This document shows positions 34,268-43,935 of a stretch of 51,293 nt of DNA, piece after piece. Under the pieces are notes generated by a model that was given only the letters and a program-made list of their open reading frames with translations, had not been told where the DNA came from and searched no databases. Every line of letters begins with the position of its first letter. Position 1 is the first letter of the stretch. Origin of the DNA: Tissierellia bacterium (GTDB lineage Bacteria; Bacillota; Clostridia; Tissierellales; Tepidimicrobiaceae); the NCBI GenBank assembly GCA_012728725.1, contig JAAYEM010000003.1, positions 1 to 51,293 on the forward strand, given 5' to 3'. The position numbers were made by a program, and so were the translations under genes.

Positions 34268-35087
34268 TTGTTCCACCTCCTAGTTCCATCAATGCTTTTT
34301 TAGCTTCTTCCTCTGAAGGTGCCTTTCCGTGCCAGCCTACCTGATTTTCCATAAAGGAAACCCCTTTTCCTTTAACGGTTTTAGCTATGATTATTGTAGG
34401 TCTTCCCTTAGTATTTTTAGCCTCATCTATGGCTTTGAAAATCTCACCAAAGGAATGGCCATCAATCTTTATTACATGCCAGCCAAAGGATTTAAACTTT
34501 TCATCTATAGGCTCTATATCCATTACCTCTTCATTGGCTCCATCGATTTGTAGGCCATTGTGGTCTAAGAATACAGTGATGTTATCCAGCTTATGATGGG
34601 CTGCAAACATGGCCGCCTCCCATATAATCCCTTCCTGACATTCCCCATCTCCAATTAGGGCGTACACCCTATAATCCTTATTGCTAATTTTTCCTGCCAA
34701 AGCCATACCATTAGCGGCTGCCAAACCCTGGCCTAAAGAACCAGTAGTCATGTCTACCCCAGGAGTATCCTTCATATCTGGATGGCCCTGGAGCATGGAG
34801 TCAATCTTTCTTAATTTCATCAATTCCTCCTTGGCAAAGTATCCCTTTTCCGCCAAGGCAGCATAAAGGACTGGAGCTGCATGGCCTTTTGATAGGACAA
34901 ACCTATCCCTTTCCGGCCAATCTGGCTTATTAGGATCTATATTCATTACCTTAAAATAAAGGGCTGCCACTATTTCACAGGCTGATAGGGAACCTCCTGG
35001 ATGGCCTGATTTTGCTTCCTTCAGCATATTTATTATACTAATTCGCATATTGTTTGCAATCCTGGCTAATTCTTGATACTTATCCAT
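34260..35087 (-). CDS. Transketolase, N-terminal (TPP-binding) subunit
   Basis: 275 aa. It has the transketolase start SGHPGGSLSACEI, FVLSKGHAAP, and the TPP/Mg motif GDGECQEGIIWEA...DHNGLQIDG. Pairs with the overlapping downstream gene. Location at the end of a polysaccharide operon could supply pentose or heptose precursors, but this may be chance. Confidence 0.95.
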   Translation of the reverse strand: MDKYQELARIANNMRISIINMLKEAKSGHPGGSLSACEIVAALYFKVMNIDPNKPDWPERDRFVLSKGHAAPVLYAALAEKGYFAKEELMKLRKIDSMLQGHPDMKDTPGVDMTTGSLGQGLAAANGMALAGKISNKDYRVYALIGDGECQEGIIWEAAMFAAHHKLDNITVFLDHNGLQIDGANEEVMDIEPIDEKFKSFGWHVIKIDGHSFGEIFKAIDEAKNTKGRPTIIIAKTVKGKGVSFMENQVGWHGKAPSEEEAKKALMELGGGTND

Positions 35088-35098
35088 TCCTATCCCTC

Positions 35099-35956
35099 CT
35101 ATTGTTTATCTATTTCCTCAAACCCTTCTCCTAGTACCTGGGACATTTCAGTTACCATAATAAAAGCATCTTTATCGATGCTGCTTACAATCTCCTTAGC
35201 CTTGGTAAACTGGTATCTGTTTACTACGCAAAGCAGTATATCCTTTTCCTCTTTTGTATACATGCCCTTTCCTTTAAAGAGGGTTACTCCCCTTTCCAAC
35301 TCCACCATTATCCTTTCACTAATCTCCTCCGGCTTATTGGTTATTATAAGAAATCCTTTTAAATAGCCAATGCCCTCCAGTATCATATCTATTACCTTTA
35401 ACATTACAAAAAGGGCTATGGTAGAGTAGAGGGCAGTATCAATCTTCTTATCCACAATCCCTGCAAAGGCTACCACCATAACATCTATTATACCCATGAA
35501 GGTGGCTAAGCTTAAGCTGGGGAATAGCTTATTGAGTATGGAGCCTGCTAAATCTGTTCCTCCAGTAGTACCACCAGACTTAAAGACAATACCTAGGCCT
35601 AACCCTCCTACCACACCACCAAATATGGCTGATAGTAATAGATCTGATGTAACAGCCCTGGAAGGAATTATCCTCAAAAACAGGGATAATAATAGGGTAG
35701 AATACAAGGTTTTCCAACCAAAATTTTTGCCTAATATAATTACTCCAATTATAAATAAGGGTACATTTATTACTAAATTGGTTATATATATGGGAATATT
35801 AGTAACCTTCTTTAGACCTATGGCAAATCCTGTCACCCCTCCCGGGGCAATGGTATTTGGTTCCAAAAACAAGGCCATCCCTGCTGCCAATAAAAATACC
35901 CCTACCGTTAAACCAATCAATGAAAGTATAAACCTATACCATTCTTTTTTAATCAT
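35099..35956 (-). CDS. YitT family membrane protein (DUF161/DUF2179)
   Basis: 285 aa with five hydrophobic helices in the first 200 residues, including the GGTTGGTDL motif of the family, and a C-terminal cytoplasmic DUF2179 domain (about 210-280, LLCVVNRYQFTKAKEIV). Function of the family is unknown. Start ATG at 35956 after AGGAGGGG; the next gene begins 11 bases after its stop. Confidence 0.88.
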   Translation of the reverse strand: MIKKEWYRFILSLIGLTVGVFLLAAGMALFLEPNTIAPGGVTGFAIGLKKVTNIPIYITNLVINVPLFIIGVIILGKNFGWKTLYSTLLLSLFLRIIPSRAVTSDLLLSAIFGGVVGGLGLGIVFKSGGTTGGTDLAGSILNKLFPSLSLATFMGIIDVMVVAFAGIVDKKIDTALYSTIALFVMLKVIDMILEGIGYLKGFLIITNKPEEISERIMVELERGVTLFKGKGMYTKEEKDILLCVVNRYQFTKAKEIVSSIDKDAFIMVTEMSQVLGEGFEEIDKQ

Positions 35957-35969
35957 ACACCCCTCCTAA

Positions 35970-36725
35970 TCACTGGATTACCCTTCTGTTAAATAATACG
36001 TGTAGCATAAATTTAGGTAGTGCCAATTGCCTTTTTATCCGCCTGGGCTCTTGTATCAACCTATATAGCCACTCCAAGCCCAGCCTTTGGAATATTTCAG
36101 GTGCCCTTTTAGATTTACCAGCTAGGACATCCATGGTGCCCCCATTGCCTATTATGACCTTTCCTGGGAGCCTATCCTTATTGGCAGCTATCCAAGTTTC
36201 CTGCTTTGGAAAACCTAGCCCAACAAATATGATATCTGGTTTTGCCTTATTGATCTCATCTATTATTTCCATTTCCTCTTCATGATTATTATAACCAGTA
36301 TGGCTGCCTTTAAAATATCCATGATGAAAGCCAGCTAGTTTAATATTAGGATACCTTTTAAGTATATTTTCTCCTGCCTTTTTAGCTACACCCTCCTTGC
36401 CTCCCAACAGATATAAACTATATCCCTTTTCATTGGCAATTTCAAGTAGTTTTATGGATAAATCAAATCCAGTTACCCTTTCCTTTAAAGGCTTGCCCCT
36501 TATTTTAGACCCATATATAAGGCCAATACCATCTGGAATCACTAAATCGCTGTTGTTGATGATACCCTTAATCTTTTCATCATCCTTGGCTGCCATTACT
36601 ATCTCCGTGTTGGGAGTGGATATGGTTCTTAGCCTATCCCCTTGTAAAAAGCCATCAACAATTTTGGTAGCCTCATCTAAACTTACATTGTCTATTCGGA
36701 TTCCAAATATCTTAATATTATCCAA
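35970..36725 (-). CDS. tagA: WecG/TagA/CpsF family glycosyltransferase
   Basis: 251 aa GT26 enzyme. It adds ManNAc (or a related sugar) to lipid-linked GlcNAc, an early step for teichoic acid or secondary wall polymers. Family marks are STPNTEIVMAAKDD near residue 38, VIPDGIGLIYGSK, FVGLGFPKQETWIAANKD and the C-terminal LGLEWLYRLIQEPRRIKR. TTG start at 36725 behind AGGTGATATT. It follows csaB by 8 bases, the same pairing seen in S-layer organisms. Confidence 0.93.
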   Translation of the reverse strand: MDNIKIFGIRIDNVSLDEATKIVDGFLQGDRLRTISTPNTEIVMAAKDDEKIKGIINNSDLVIPDGIGLIYGSKIRGKPLKERVTGFDLSIKLLEIANEKGYSLYLLGGKEGVAKKAGENILKRYPNIKLAGFHHGYFKGSHTGYNNHEEEMEIIDEINKAKPDIIFVGLGFPKQETWIAANKDRLPGKVIIGNGGTMDVLAGKSKRAPEIFQRLGLEWLYRLIQEPRRIKRQLALPKFMLHVLFNRRVIQ

Positions 36726-36733
36726 AATATCAC

Positions 36734-37828
36734 CTACTTTTTTAGAAGATCCAGGGCAAAAAATACGTTTTTTAATGCTCCCTCTCTCATCTTTTTATCT
36801 AGTTCCATTAGTCTCTTTCCCAAATCCTTCCTCTTCTCCCACACATAATCAATATTTTTAATCAGCTGGTTATACTCAATACCTTCGGCTGGACACATAT
36901 GCTCCATCTCCAAGGTCTTCAAAAAGCCCTCAACTTTAGGGTCATAAACAATCCCTACCATGGGTACATATTGGGTAGCTGCATATATTAGGGAGTGGAG
37001 TCTCATGGCTATTATTATCTCCAATCTATTAATAATCCCCATAATATCCTCAACATTATATTTGTTGGATATAATATAGCAGCCTTCCTTAGTAACCCTG
37101 TTTAAAATATCCCTGCTAATGGATATATCCTCTGGATAATGCATGGGGATCAGTACCACATTTACTCCATATCTATCAATTATATAATCTATGGCCTTTG
37201 CTAAAACCTGGACTAAATTATCTCCATTGGTCCAATTCCTAACAGAAACCCCTACCAAGGGTTTATCATCCATTATCCCTTCCCTTTCCAGTATCCTTTC
37301 TATGGTTTCCTCACGGGTAGGCTGCAGGGTAAAAACCGGATCTGCTGTCACGTATACATTTTTATTACTAACCCCTATTTCCTCGACAAATTTTCTAGAA
37401 TCTTCGTCCCTTAAGGTAATCAAATCCACCTTATTTAGTACATTTCTAGTAATGTATCTATTAACCCTCCTATTAATAGGCCCTATGCCATTGGCATATA
37501 CCATTACCGGTTTATTAAACATTTTAGCTAGCTTTATAAGGGACAAATAATATAATAGGGAACGGGTACTGGTTACATCCTGTAAAAGGCTGCCCCCACC
37601 AGATATAAATAGATCACAGTCCCTAATTGCCCTAATAATATCAAGCATTCCAAACCTATATACAGCTTCAATTCCATATATTTTCTTAGTAAAAGGGGGA
37701 TTGTTGGAAAAAGCGGTTATCTGTATGGAGCTGTCATTGGCCTTCAAATCCTTAACTATAGCTTTTAGTATGGCATCATCCCCGCTATTATCAAATCCAT
37801 AATAGCCAGATATTAAAACTTTTTTCAT
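36734..37828 (-). CDS. csaB: Polysaccharide pyruvyl transferase CsaB
   Basis: 364 aa. Transfers pyruvate ketal groups to the secondary wall polymer so SLH-domain proteins can bind. It begins VLISGYYGFDNSGDDAIL, has FISGGGSLLQDVTS, the central VGVSVRNW strand, and the late MRLHSLIYAATQ motif typical of the family. ATG at 37828 lies 8 bases after AAGGAGT; an upstream extension to 37903 lacks a site and overlaps the previous gene. Confidence 0.93.
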   Translation of the reverse strand: MKKVLISGYYGFDNSGDDAILKAIVKDLKANDSSIQITAFSNNPPFTKKIYGIEAVYRFGMLDIIRAIRDCDLFISGGGSLLQDVTSTRSLLYYLSLIKLAKMFNKPVMVYANGIGPINRRVNRYITRNVLNKVDLITLRDEDSRKFVEEIGVSNKNVYVTADPVFTLQPTREETIERILEREGIMDDKPLVGVSVRNWTNGDNLVQVLAKAIDYIIDRYGVNVVLIPMHYPEDISISRDILNRVTKEGCYIISNKYNVEDIMGIINRLEIIIAMRLHSLIYAATQYVPMVGIVYDPKVEGFLKTLEMEHMCPAEGIEYNQLIKNIDYVWEKRKDLGKRLMELDKKMREGALKNVFFALDLLKK

Positions 37829-37865
37829 TTGGAAAACTCCTTTTATAATTGATATACTGTCAATT

Positions 37866-39197
37866 TTATTGGTCTTTACTGCTAAACTCCAATATATATC
37901 CAACTAGTCCAGTGGATACCAATATCCAAAACATCATAAGAATCCTGTCATTGAAAAAGATATAATCTACCAGTCCATGTAAGAGTATCCCCAATATTGA
38001 AGCAAATACAGCTACACTAATCCTTCTAATCTTTATATCCATACCTTTTACAAAGGTTATTAAGCTTATCCTGATTGAATTAAACACAAATACTATAAAG
38101 CCTATAAGGCCAAATATACCTATCTCTACAAAGAGCTGCAAAAATATATTATGGGAATGGACAGCCACTATCCCCTGCCTCATATATCGGGGATATAGGG
38201 CCCTAAAGGAATTAAAACCTAACCCAGCTCCATTAACCCAATAATCCTTAATCATAAGAAGGGTGGCCTTCCACAGGGGAATCCTGTAAGCATTGGAGCT
38301 GTCCTCTATGCTTCCAATAGTAGATAATCTGGTCATTATGGCTGTAGGATTAAAGACTATAAGCCCCAAGCCCCCTAATACATATAATAGCAATAGTTTT
38401 CTATCTATAAATATTGCAAATACCAGTAGGGCCAAGAACAAGCCCAACCAGCCTCCCCTAGAAAAGGTGAGTATAATACATAGGCCTTGAATAGCCATAC
38501 TTATAAGAAACAATAGCTTCTTAAACATACTATCCGTATTGTATAAAAGAGCAAAAGTAATAGGTATAGTAAGGATTAAATACTCAGCCAAAATATTAGG
38601 ATTATCAAAGGTAGATATTACCCTGGCTTTAATATCTGGGTTTTGCTCTCTATCTATCCAGCTCTCCTTCAGCTCCATCCCCGTTCTGTACTGATACAAG
38701 CCATATAAGCCTACTATAGTGGCAGCAATAATTAATGCAAGTATCAAATAGTATAGTTTCTGTTTGCTATCTATTAAATTGATGGCTAAAAATAGGAATA
38801 GAAAGGCAAGTATATATACTATCAACTTTACAATACTCTGCTTTAAGGTAACTGAAGTTATAGTGGCAAATAATAGTGGGATTATAAATAAGCCTATTGA
38901 ATACTTAATAGGTATTGTCTTTAAATTAAAATCCCTATCCATTATAATATTTAGAATAAAGGAAATAACTGTTAACCCAAATAATAAAACCACATACCTA
39001 AAGGAGATAAGGGGCAGTGAAATTGCCATTAAATATAGGCCATATACCGGTCTATATAGGATAAGGACTAGTCCTACCAGCCCCAATATTATTTTCAATC
39101 CTATAGTTAATGGAAACAATAATAGAATAATTCCCATCAATAATCCAAATATAATCCCTATTATATTGACTTTATTCTTACTGATAAGGTTTTCCAT
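37866..39197 (-). CDS. O-antigen ligase/polymerase (Wzy/WaaL-like) membrane protein
   Basis: 443 aa with about ten to twelve hydrophobic helices. The large outer loop (about 300-345) carries GAGLGFNSFRALYPRYMRQG and the HSHNIFLQLFVEIGIFGL motif of the Wzy_C family. It probably polymerises or transfers the wall polysaccharide made by this operon. ATG at 39197 is preceded by AGGAGAGG; an earlier start (39236) overlaps the upstream gene. Confidence 0.88.
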   Translation of the reverse strand: MENLISKNKVNIIGIIFGLLMGIILLLFPLTIGLKIILGLVGLVLILYRPVYGLYLMAISLPLISFRYVVLLFGLTVISFILNIIMDRDFNLKTIPIKYSIGLFIIPLLFATITSVTLKQSIVKLIVYILAFLFLFLAINLIDSKQKLYYLILALIIAATIVGLYGLYQYRTGMELKESWIDREQNPDIKARVISTFDNPNILAEYLILTIPITFALLYNTDSMFKKLLFLISMAIQGLCIILTFSRGGWLGLFLALLVFAIFIDRKLLLLYVLGGLGLIVFNPTAIMTRLSTIGSIEDSSNAYRIPLWKATLLMIKDYWVNGAGLGFNSFRALYPRYMRQGIVAVHSHNIFLQLFVEIGIFGLIGFIVFVFNSIRISLITFVKGMDIKIRRISVAVFASILGILLHGLVDYIFFNDRILMMFWILVSTGLVGYILEFSSKDQ

Positions 39198-39219
39198 ACT
39201 TTCCTCTCCTATAATTTGT

Positions 39220-39717
39220 TTAGCTGTCATAATCAAATATTTCCATTATAATCCTTGCAAACTTACTATTCTTAACCAGCTTATCCATATCAACATTTAA
39301 CCAGCCCAATATAAAGGGTAGAATCCCCATAAGCACAATAAATAGTGTCCTTTTTATAGAATAAATACCTTGGACAAAGGACAGGATTCCAAATACCATT
39401 ATACCTGTACCTATACTGGTAAATATAAATCTATAGATATCTGAAAATATTGTGGTGACAGTATATTTAGCCAGGTTAATTAACAAACTATTAGATATGG
39501 GTTTGCATAATAACCCCCTTATCCAATTAATAAATTTAAGTAGTCTTTCTACCAGCCCTATCAATAGGCCACTTCTTCCATATATATTTTCATCCCTTAA
39601 AAGAGTGGAAATTATGAGGCTGTTATTTAGACCATTGATACAAGCCTTTTTAATCACCCTTAAAATTTTGTATGTGAAACTATTTGTCCATATATTATTG
39701 AGTAAATTTGAAACCAC
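39220..39717 (-). CDS. Hypothetical membrane protein of the surface operon
   Basis: 165 aa, not recognised. The first 90 residues are amphipathic and basic; two or three hydrophobic helices follow (about 95-145, including TGIMVFGILSFVQGI and FIVLMGILPFILGW). GTG start at 39717 after GAGGGTGAG. It sits between a DUF4330 gene and the polymerase with gaps of 11 and 22 bases, so a helper role in polymer assembly is possible. Confidence 0.7.
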   Translation of the reverse strand: MVSNLLNNIWTNSFTYKILRVIKKACINGLNNSLIISTLLRDENIYGRSGLLIGLVERLLKFINWIRGLLCKPISNSLLINLAKYTVTTIFSDIYRFIFTSIGTGIMVFGILSFVQGIYSIKRTLFIVLMGILPFILGWLNVDMDKLVKNSKFARIIMEIFDYDS

Positions 39718-39728
39718 AAACTCACCCT

Positions 39729-40223
39729 CTATTCTTCTTTTAGATTAATCTCTAATATAGTAGAGCTTAAAGCGTAGGTTTGAGTCCTTAAAACTAGTTT
39801 GCTACCTACCCTCAATTCACTTTTCCCAGATATTATAGAATTTTCAGTTACTGTAGCTTTCCCATCTATGGTAATTATTAGATCGTATCTATCTGGTATT
39901 TCAGCTATTTTTATTTCCCCATCTACAGTTTCAACTTCAGTAGAGGCTGGATATACTTCCACCTTCTTTATTTTGCCTAGTACCGTCCCAGTATCGTATT
40001 CCTTTAGTATATCCCCTTCCTTTATCATATCGACACCAATTTTCTCCCTATCCAATACTATTATTTTCAATTCAATAGGTTTAGGTATTACAATATCCGT
40101 TGGATCAATCCTTCTCAACTTATAAAATCCACCTATGCTTAATATCCCAATCATGAGTATTATAAATAAATCCAATATATTTATTTTACCAAAAAGTCTT
40201 CCCTTTTCATCTAACAAAGGCAT
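39729..40223 (-). CDS. DUF4330 family membrane-anchored protein (copy 2)
   Basis: 164 aa. Starts MPLLDEKGRLFGKINILDL, the typical DUF4330 opening, then one hydrophobic helix (about 18-36) and an outer beta-rich domain with EGDILKEYDTGTVLGKI. Function unknown. ATG at 40223 lies 8 bases after AGGGAGG; ATG two codons earlier is too close. It is the second of two tandem members and overlaps none of the first after start correction. Confidence 0.83.
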   Translation of the reverse strand: MPLLDEKGRLFGKINILDLFIILMIGILSIGGFYKLRRIDPTDIVIPKPIELKIIVLDREKIGVDMIKEGDILKEYDTGTVLGKIKKVEVYPASTEVETVDGEIKIAEIPDRYDLIITIDGKATVTENSIISGKSELRVGSKLVLRTQTYALSSTILEINLKEE

Positions 40224-40242
40224 ATCCATTTCCTCCCTAGAA

Positions 40243-40704
40243 TTATTCAAGTATATTAATGGCTGTAATAGTGGATTTAACAGAACTTAAAGTGCTTTTT
40301 AAATATACTGTGCCTTCTATTCTCATGTCCCTTCCCCCCATGCGGATATAATCATCGGTAATAACTGCATTACCCCTAAGGGTTATATACACATCGTATC
40401 TGTTGGGCTTTCTGCTCTTTACTATTCTTCCATCACCAGTTTCCACATAGGCATAGGCCTCTGTTACCTCCTTAGCCACCACCTCTCCAATCACCTGATT
40501 GGTATCCTTATCCTTAAATATATCTCCAATCTCTATAACATTGACAGTTTCCATTAAAACTCCCTCAATCCTATAGGTTACTTCTACAGGCACCGTATCT
40601 ACCGAAATAGCCTTAGGTTTAAATGCATAGGAGTAGCCAATATAAAGGGCTGCAACTATGATTCCAATAATTACAATATCCACCCAATTAAATTTCCTCT
40701 TCAT
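40243..40704 (-). CDS. DUF4330 family membrane-anchored protein (copy 1)
   Basis: 153 aa. KFNWVDIVIIGIIVAALYIGY gives the short cytoplasmic start and single helix (motif spans residues 4-24); the outer domain (about 40-150) has IGDIFKDKDTNQVIGEVV, which parallels the same segment in the next gene. The pair probably arose by duplication and may form a complex outside the membrane. ATG at 40704 after AGGTAGGTG; it follows the glycosyltransferase by 4 bases. Confidence 0.8.
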   Translation of the reverse strand: MKRKFNWVDIVIIGIIVAALYIGYSYAFKPKAISVDTVPVEVTYRIEGVLMETVNVIEIGDIFKDKDTNQVIGEVVAKEVTEAYAYVETGDGRIVKSRKPNRYDVYITLRGNAVITDDYIRMGGRDMRIEGTVYLKSTLSSVKSTITAINILE

Positions 40705-40708
40705 ATTT

Positions 40709-41827
40709 TCACCTACCTAATATTTGTTGGTAAATTTGCATCTGCTTATCAGCCATCTTTTCCGATGAATAGAATTTACATATTCTATGGTATAGGTTAT
40801 TACCTAATCTCCTTCTTAAATCCCCATCTTCTATTAGGGTCAAAATGTGCTTACTCAATGTGTCTACATCTCCAGGTTCAAAAAGCAAGCCACTTTCTCC
40901 ATGGGTAACTAGATCCTTTACTCCCCCTACATTGGAAGCTATTATGGGCTTTTTAAAGACCCCCCCTTCCAAAATTACATAGGGAAAGCTTTCACTATAG
41001 GAGGTATTGGTATTTATATCTATTTGATGAATAAAACTATAGGGATCCCGTATATATCCCAGTAGGTGTACCCTATCAGCAACCCCTAATTCCTGTGATA
41101 ACTCTTTAAGTTTCTCCTTCTCCTCCCCATCTCCGGCAATAAAAAATTCCACATCTGGCCTTTCCTGTAATACCCTATGGGCTGCCCTTATAAATATATC
41201 TACACCTTTTACCGGATATAGTCTAGCCAAAATCCCCACCTTTATAGTATTCTTGTGGGTAACTATTCCATGGTCTTGAAAAAAATTTCCATTAATAGGG
41301 GCGGATTCTACTTCCTCTACATTTATTCCATTATAGACTGTCATTATCCTATCTGGATCAAAATTCCTATCTATAAGCATTTGCCTAAAACTTTCCGAAA
41401 CTCCAATATAATAATCCATATGTTTTAAAGATAGGTAGTTGAGATTTTTATAGACCAAATCCTTATAGAAATTTCCCTTAAAATCCAATCTATAATCGCT
41501 ATGGATTGTAGTAACAGCAGGTATAGGGTAAAACTTCTTCAGGATATAGGTAATAAAATTGGCCCTAGCCCCATGGCAGTGGATTAAATGGTACTCCTCT
41601 CTTTTGACTTCCTCTATTAATCTCCTTATAACAGACAGATCATACCTCCTTTTTTGTTCATAAACCTGGATATTTATTCCCTTTTCTTTAGCCTCATAAT
41701 AGAAATCGGCCTTCATAAAACAGATTACCTTTACATGAATCCTTTTGTTTAGTTCCTGTAATAAATTTATTACATGGGTCTTAGCCCCTCCAGTATCTCC
41801 TCCACTAATTAAATGTAAAACTTTCAT
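40709..41827 (-). CDS. GT4 family glycosyltransferase
   Basis: 372 aa GT-B glycosyltransferase. The N-terminal half opens VLHLISGGDTGGAKTHVINL; the donor-binding half has VGILARLYPVKGVD, then GDGEEKEKLKELS and the acidic EX7E-type motif at SESFPYVILEGGVFKKPIIA. It should add a sugar from a nucleotide donor on the cytoplasmic face. Its start (ATG, 41827) has only a poor ribosome site, lying just after a 9-bp hairpin (41834-41855). Confidence 0.92.
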   Translation of the reverse strand: MKVLHLISGGDTGGAKTHVINLLQELNKRIHVKVICFMKADFYYEAKEKGINIQVYEQKRRYDLSVIRRLIEEVKREEYHLIHCHGARANFITYILKKFYPIPAVTTIHSDYRLDFKGNFYKDLVYKNLNYLSLKHMDYYIGVSESFRQMLIDRNFDPDRIMTVYNGINVEEVESAPINGNFFQDHGIVTHKNTIKVGILARLYPVKGVDIFIRAAHRVLQERPDVEFFIAGDGEEKEKLKELSQELGVADRVHLLGYIRDPYSFIHQIDINTNTSYSESFPYVILEGGVFKKPIIASNVGGVKDLVTHGESGLLFEPGDVDTLSKHILTLIEDGDLRRRLGNNLYHRICKFYSSEKMADKQMQIYQQILGR

Positions 41828-41833
41828 TATGTT

Positions 41834-41855
41834 AACCTATTTATCCAAATAGGTT
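41834..41855 (-). other. Hairpin at the start of the glycosyltransferase gene
   Basis: AACCTATTT/AAATAGGTT, a perfect 9-bp stem with a 4-base loop, ends 6 bases before the ATG at 41827. The only SD-like AGG is inside its 3' arm, so folding could limit translation. Confidence 0.5.
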
Positions 41856-41882
41856 CAACCCTCCTTTTATATATTTCCAACA

Positions 41883-42971
41883 CTATTTATCAAGTAGTTG
41901 CCAATATAGATTATAGGTTTTATCCAGCATATTATATTGGGAGAAATTATCCAAGACTATATTCCTGGAATCAGATCTAATAGAATCATATAGCTGCCTA
42001 TTACTGTATAGATCCATAACTGCCTTAACAAATCTATCCACATCTCCAAAGGGGATTAATATCCCTCCATTGCCCTTTTCAAATATTTCCGGAACTCCTC
42101 CTACCTCTGTAGCTACAACAGGTACACTACAGGATAAGGCTTCTATTATGGAAAAGGAAATGGCTTCATTCTCAGAAGGAGATATGTATATGTCGGTGTC
42201 AGCCAATATTTGAGGAATATCATCCCTAAATCCCAGGAAAAGAACTTGATCTTCTAAATCATACTCTTGGGCTTTTTTTCTAATAAAATCCTCTTCCTCT
42301 CCCTCACCTACTAATAGGACCTTAAAATCTGATATATATTTTTTTAATTCCTTCAATCCTTCAATTAAAAAGCTATGGCCTTTTTCCCTCTTAAATCTTG
42401 ATACAGTAGCCAATACCAGGGTATCCTTTCCAATACCCAGCTCCTCCCTTATAGGCCCCCTCTCCCTAGGCTTGAAATAATGGGTGTCCACCCCATTATA
42501 TATAACCTGGGTTTTTTCCTTTGATATGCCTTCTTCTATTAGGGAAGATTCTACAGCCTTAGATACGCAAATAATCCTATCCACAAATTTAGAAAATATC
42601 CTATTAAAAAACCTTATAATCCAATTGTTGTTTACTACTAAATGGGTAGTCCATACCACCTTAACCCTTGGATTAAATAGCTTTGATAGGACCCCAATAT
42701 AATTTTCCCTCAAAAAATGGGTTTGGATTATATGGATATGATTGGATTTGCAATAATGGGCTATTTTTTTTGCCGCCCTGATATCCAATACATTTCTCAT
42801 CTCTATTATTTCCACATGGGAGCATTTGTTCACAAGCTTTTCATGCATGCTCCCCTCATGGTTGCATATGACAAAAAAATTTACATCTTCCCTAGCATTG
42901 TCCAGCAGATTATATATATAGGTTTCCGCACCGCCCTTTTCTATACTAAAGATCAAATGAAGTATATTCAA
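41883..42971 (-). CDS. GT4 family glycosyltransferase
   Basis: 362 aa GT-B enzyme, paralogous to the next gene. ILHLIFSIEKGGAETYIYNL starts the acceptor domain; VSRFKREKGHSFLIEGL, GEGEEEDFIRKKAQEY and the SPSENEAISFSIIEALSC motif mark the donor domain. TTG start at 42971 after AAAGGAGAA. It follows the deacetylase by 17 bases and suggests sequential sugar addition. Confidence 0.92.
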   Translation of the reverse strand: MNILHLIFSIEKGGAETYIYNLLDNAREDVNFFVICNHEGSMHEKLVNKCSHVEIIEMRNVLDIRAAKKIAHYCKSNHIHIIQTHFLRENYIGVLSKLFNPRVKVVWTTHLVVNNNWIIRFFNRIFSKFVDRIICVSKAVESSLIEEGISKEKTQVIYNGVDTHYFKPRERGPIREELGIGKDTLVLATVSRFKREKGHSFLIEGLKELKKYISDFKVLLVGEGEEEDFIRKKAQEYDLEDQVLFLGFRDDIPQILADTDIYISPSENEAISFSIIEALSCSVPVVATEVGGVPEIFEKGNGGILIPFGDVDRFVKAVMDLYSNRQLYDSIRSDSRNIVLDNFSQYNMLDKTYNLYWQLLDK

Positions 42972-42988
42972 ATCTATTCTCCTTTCAG

Positions 42989-43924
42989 CTAGGCTTCTTG
43001 GGTGATAAGGAGTAGGTCTTTAAATATATCCATGTAGCTATCCTTTAATTTCTTATTCTTCATATAGCTAAAGAATAGATTGTATCTACTGCTCAGTTGC
43101 CTAAATTGGGAGGGATTAAAACCTTCCTCAATTAGGATATTATTAAATTCTATTATCCTATCTAAATCCCCTTTAACGAAACCTTCTAAGGCATAACCTT
43201 CCTTTACCAACAATCTCAGTGCCCTATTAACAGACTCAAAAGCATCAAATCCCATTACATACTGGGATTTAAATACATCATATAAGGTATTTTTCTTGTC
43301 AAATAGATTTTTATCCATAATGGTAACTGTATTAATAAGGTCCGGTCTAATAGGAGTATTGACACTGTACATAAAAATATTATTAAAAGTACTATCCCAG
43401 CGTTTAATACTTTCTATAAGTATCCTGCTGCTATTTACATGGTCAATATGGCCATCTAAAAGAAAGGGCATATATATTATATCAGGACTTTCCTTTACCA
43501 GTATGGAATATACCCTATCCACATATTCTTCCCTAACCATAACTTGTCCATCGGGAATGTCTAAAAAATATATTTGTTCTATGCCTATTATGTTTTTTAT
43601 TGTATGGGCCTCTTCTTTCCTTAGCTGAATTAGGGATTCCTTATCCAAAGAAGATACGGCTCCTCCTCCATCTGCCATATAGAGGCCGATTATAGTATCC
43701 CCTTTTTCTCCATGTTTTAATAGGGTAGCTCCTACCCCAATGCTTTCATCATCTACATGGGGGGCCATAAATAGTACCTTATTCTTTCCATGAGAAAAAG
43801 CAAGAGTTTTTTTATAGATTCCCTTGTGGGAAAAAGTATAGTATAGGTACAAGAATATACTATTAAACAATGTGACGGGATATTTAAGTATTATCTTTAT
43901 AAATTTCTTTAACAAGGGTTTCAC
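42989..43924 (-). CDS. PIG-L/LmbE family deacetylase
   Basis: 311 aa. The zinc motif APHVDDESIGVGATL (PHxDDE) and the downstream HIDH (DGHIDHVNSSR) are present, as in N-acetylglucosaminyl deacetylases. N-terminal hydrophobic patch (about 10-28) may attach it to the membrane. It probably deacetylates an amino sugar of the polymer. GTG start at 43924 after AAGAGGAT. Confidence 0.9.
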   Translation of the reverse strand: MKPLLKKFIKIILKYPVTLFNSIFLYLYYTFSHKGIYKKTLAFSHGKNKVLFMAPHVDDESIGVGATLLKHGEKGDTIIGLYMADGGGAVSSLDKESLIQLRKEEAHTIKNIIGIEQIYFLDIPDGQVMVREEYVDRVYSILVKESPDIIYMPFLLDGHIDHVNSSRILIESIKRWDSTFNNIFMYSVNTPIRPDLINTVTIMDKNLFDKKNTLYDVFKSQYVMGFDAFESVNRALRLLVKEGYALEGFVKGDLDRIIEFNNILIEEGFNPSQFRQLSSRYNLFFSYMKNKKLKDSYMDIFKDLLLITQEA

Positions 43925-43935
43925 ATCCTCTTATC

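Noticed and set aside
38764-39300. 178-codon plus-strand frame opposite the polymerase gene
   Set aside because: Compositional shadow of a hydrophobic membrane protein gene in AT-rich DNA.
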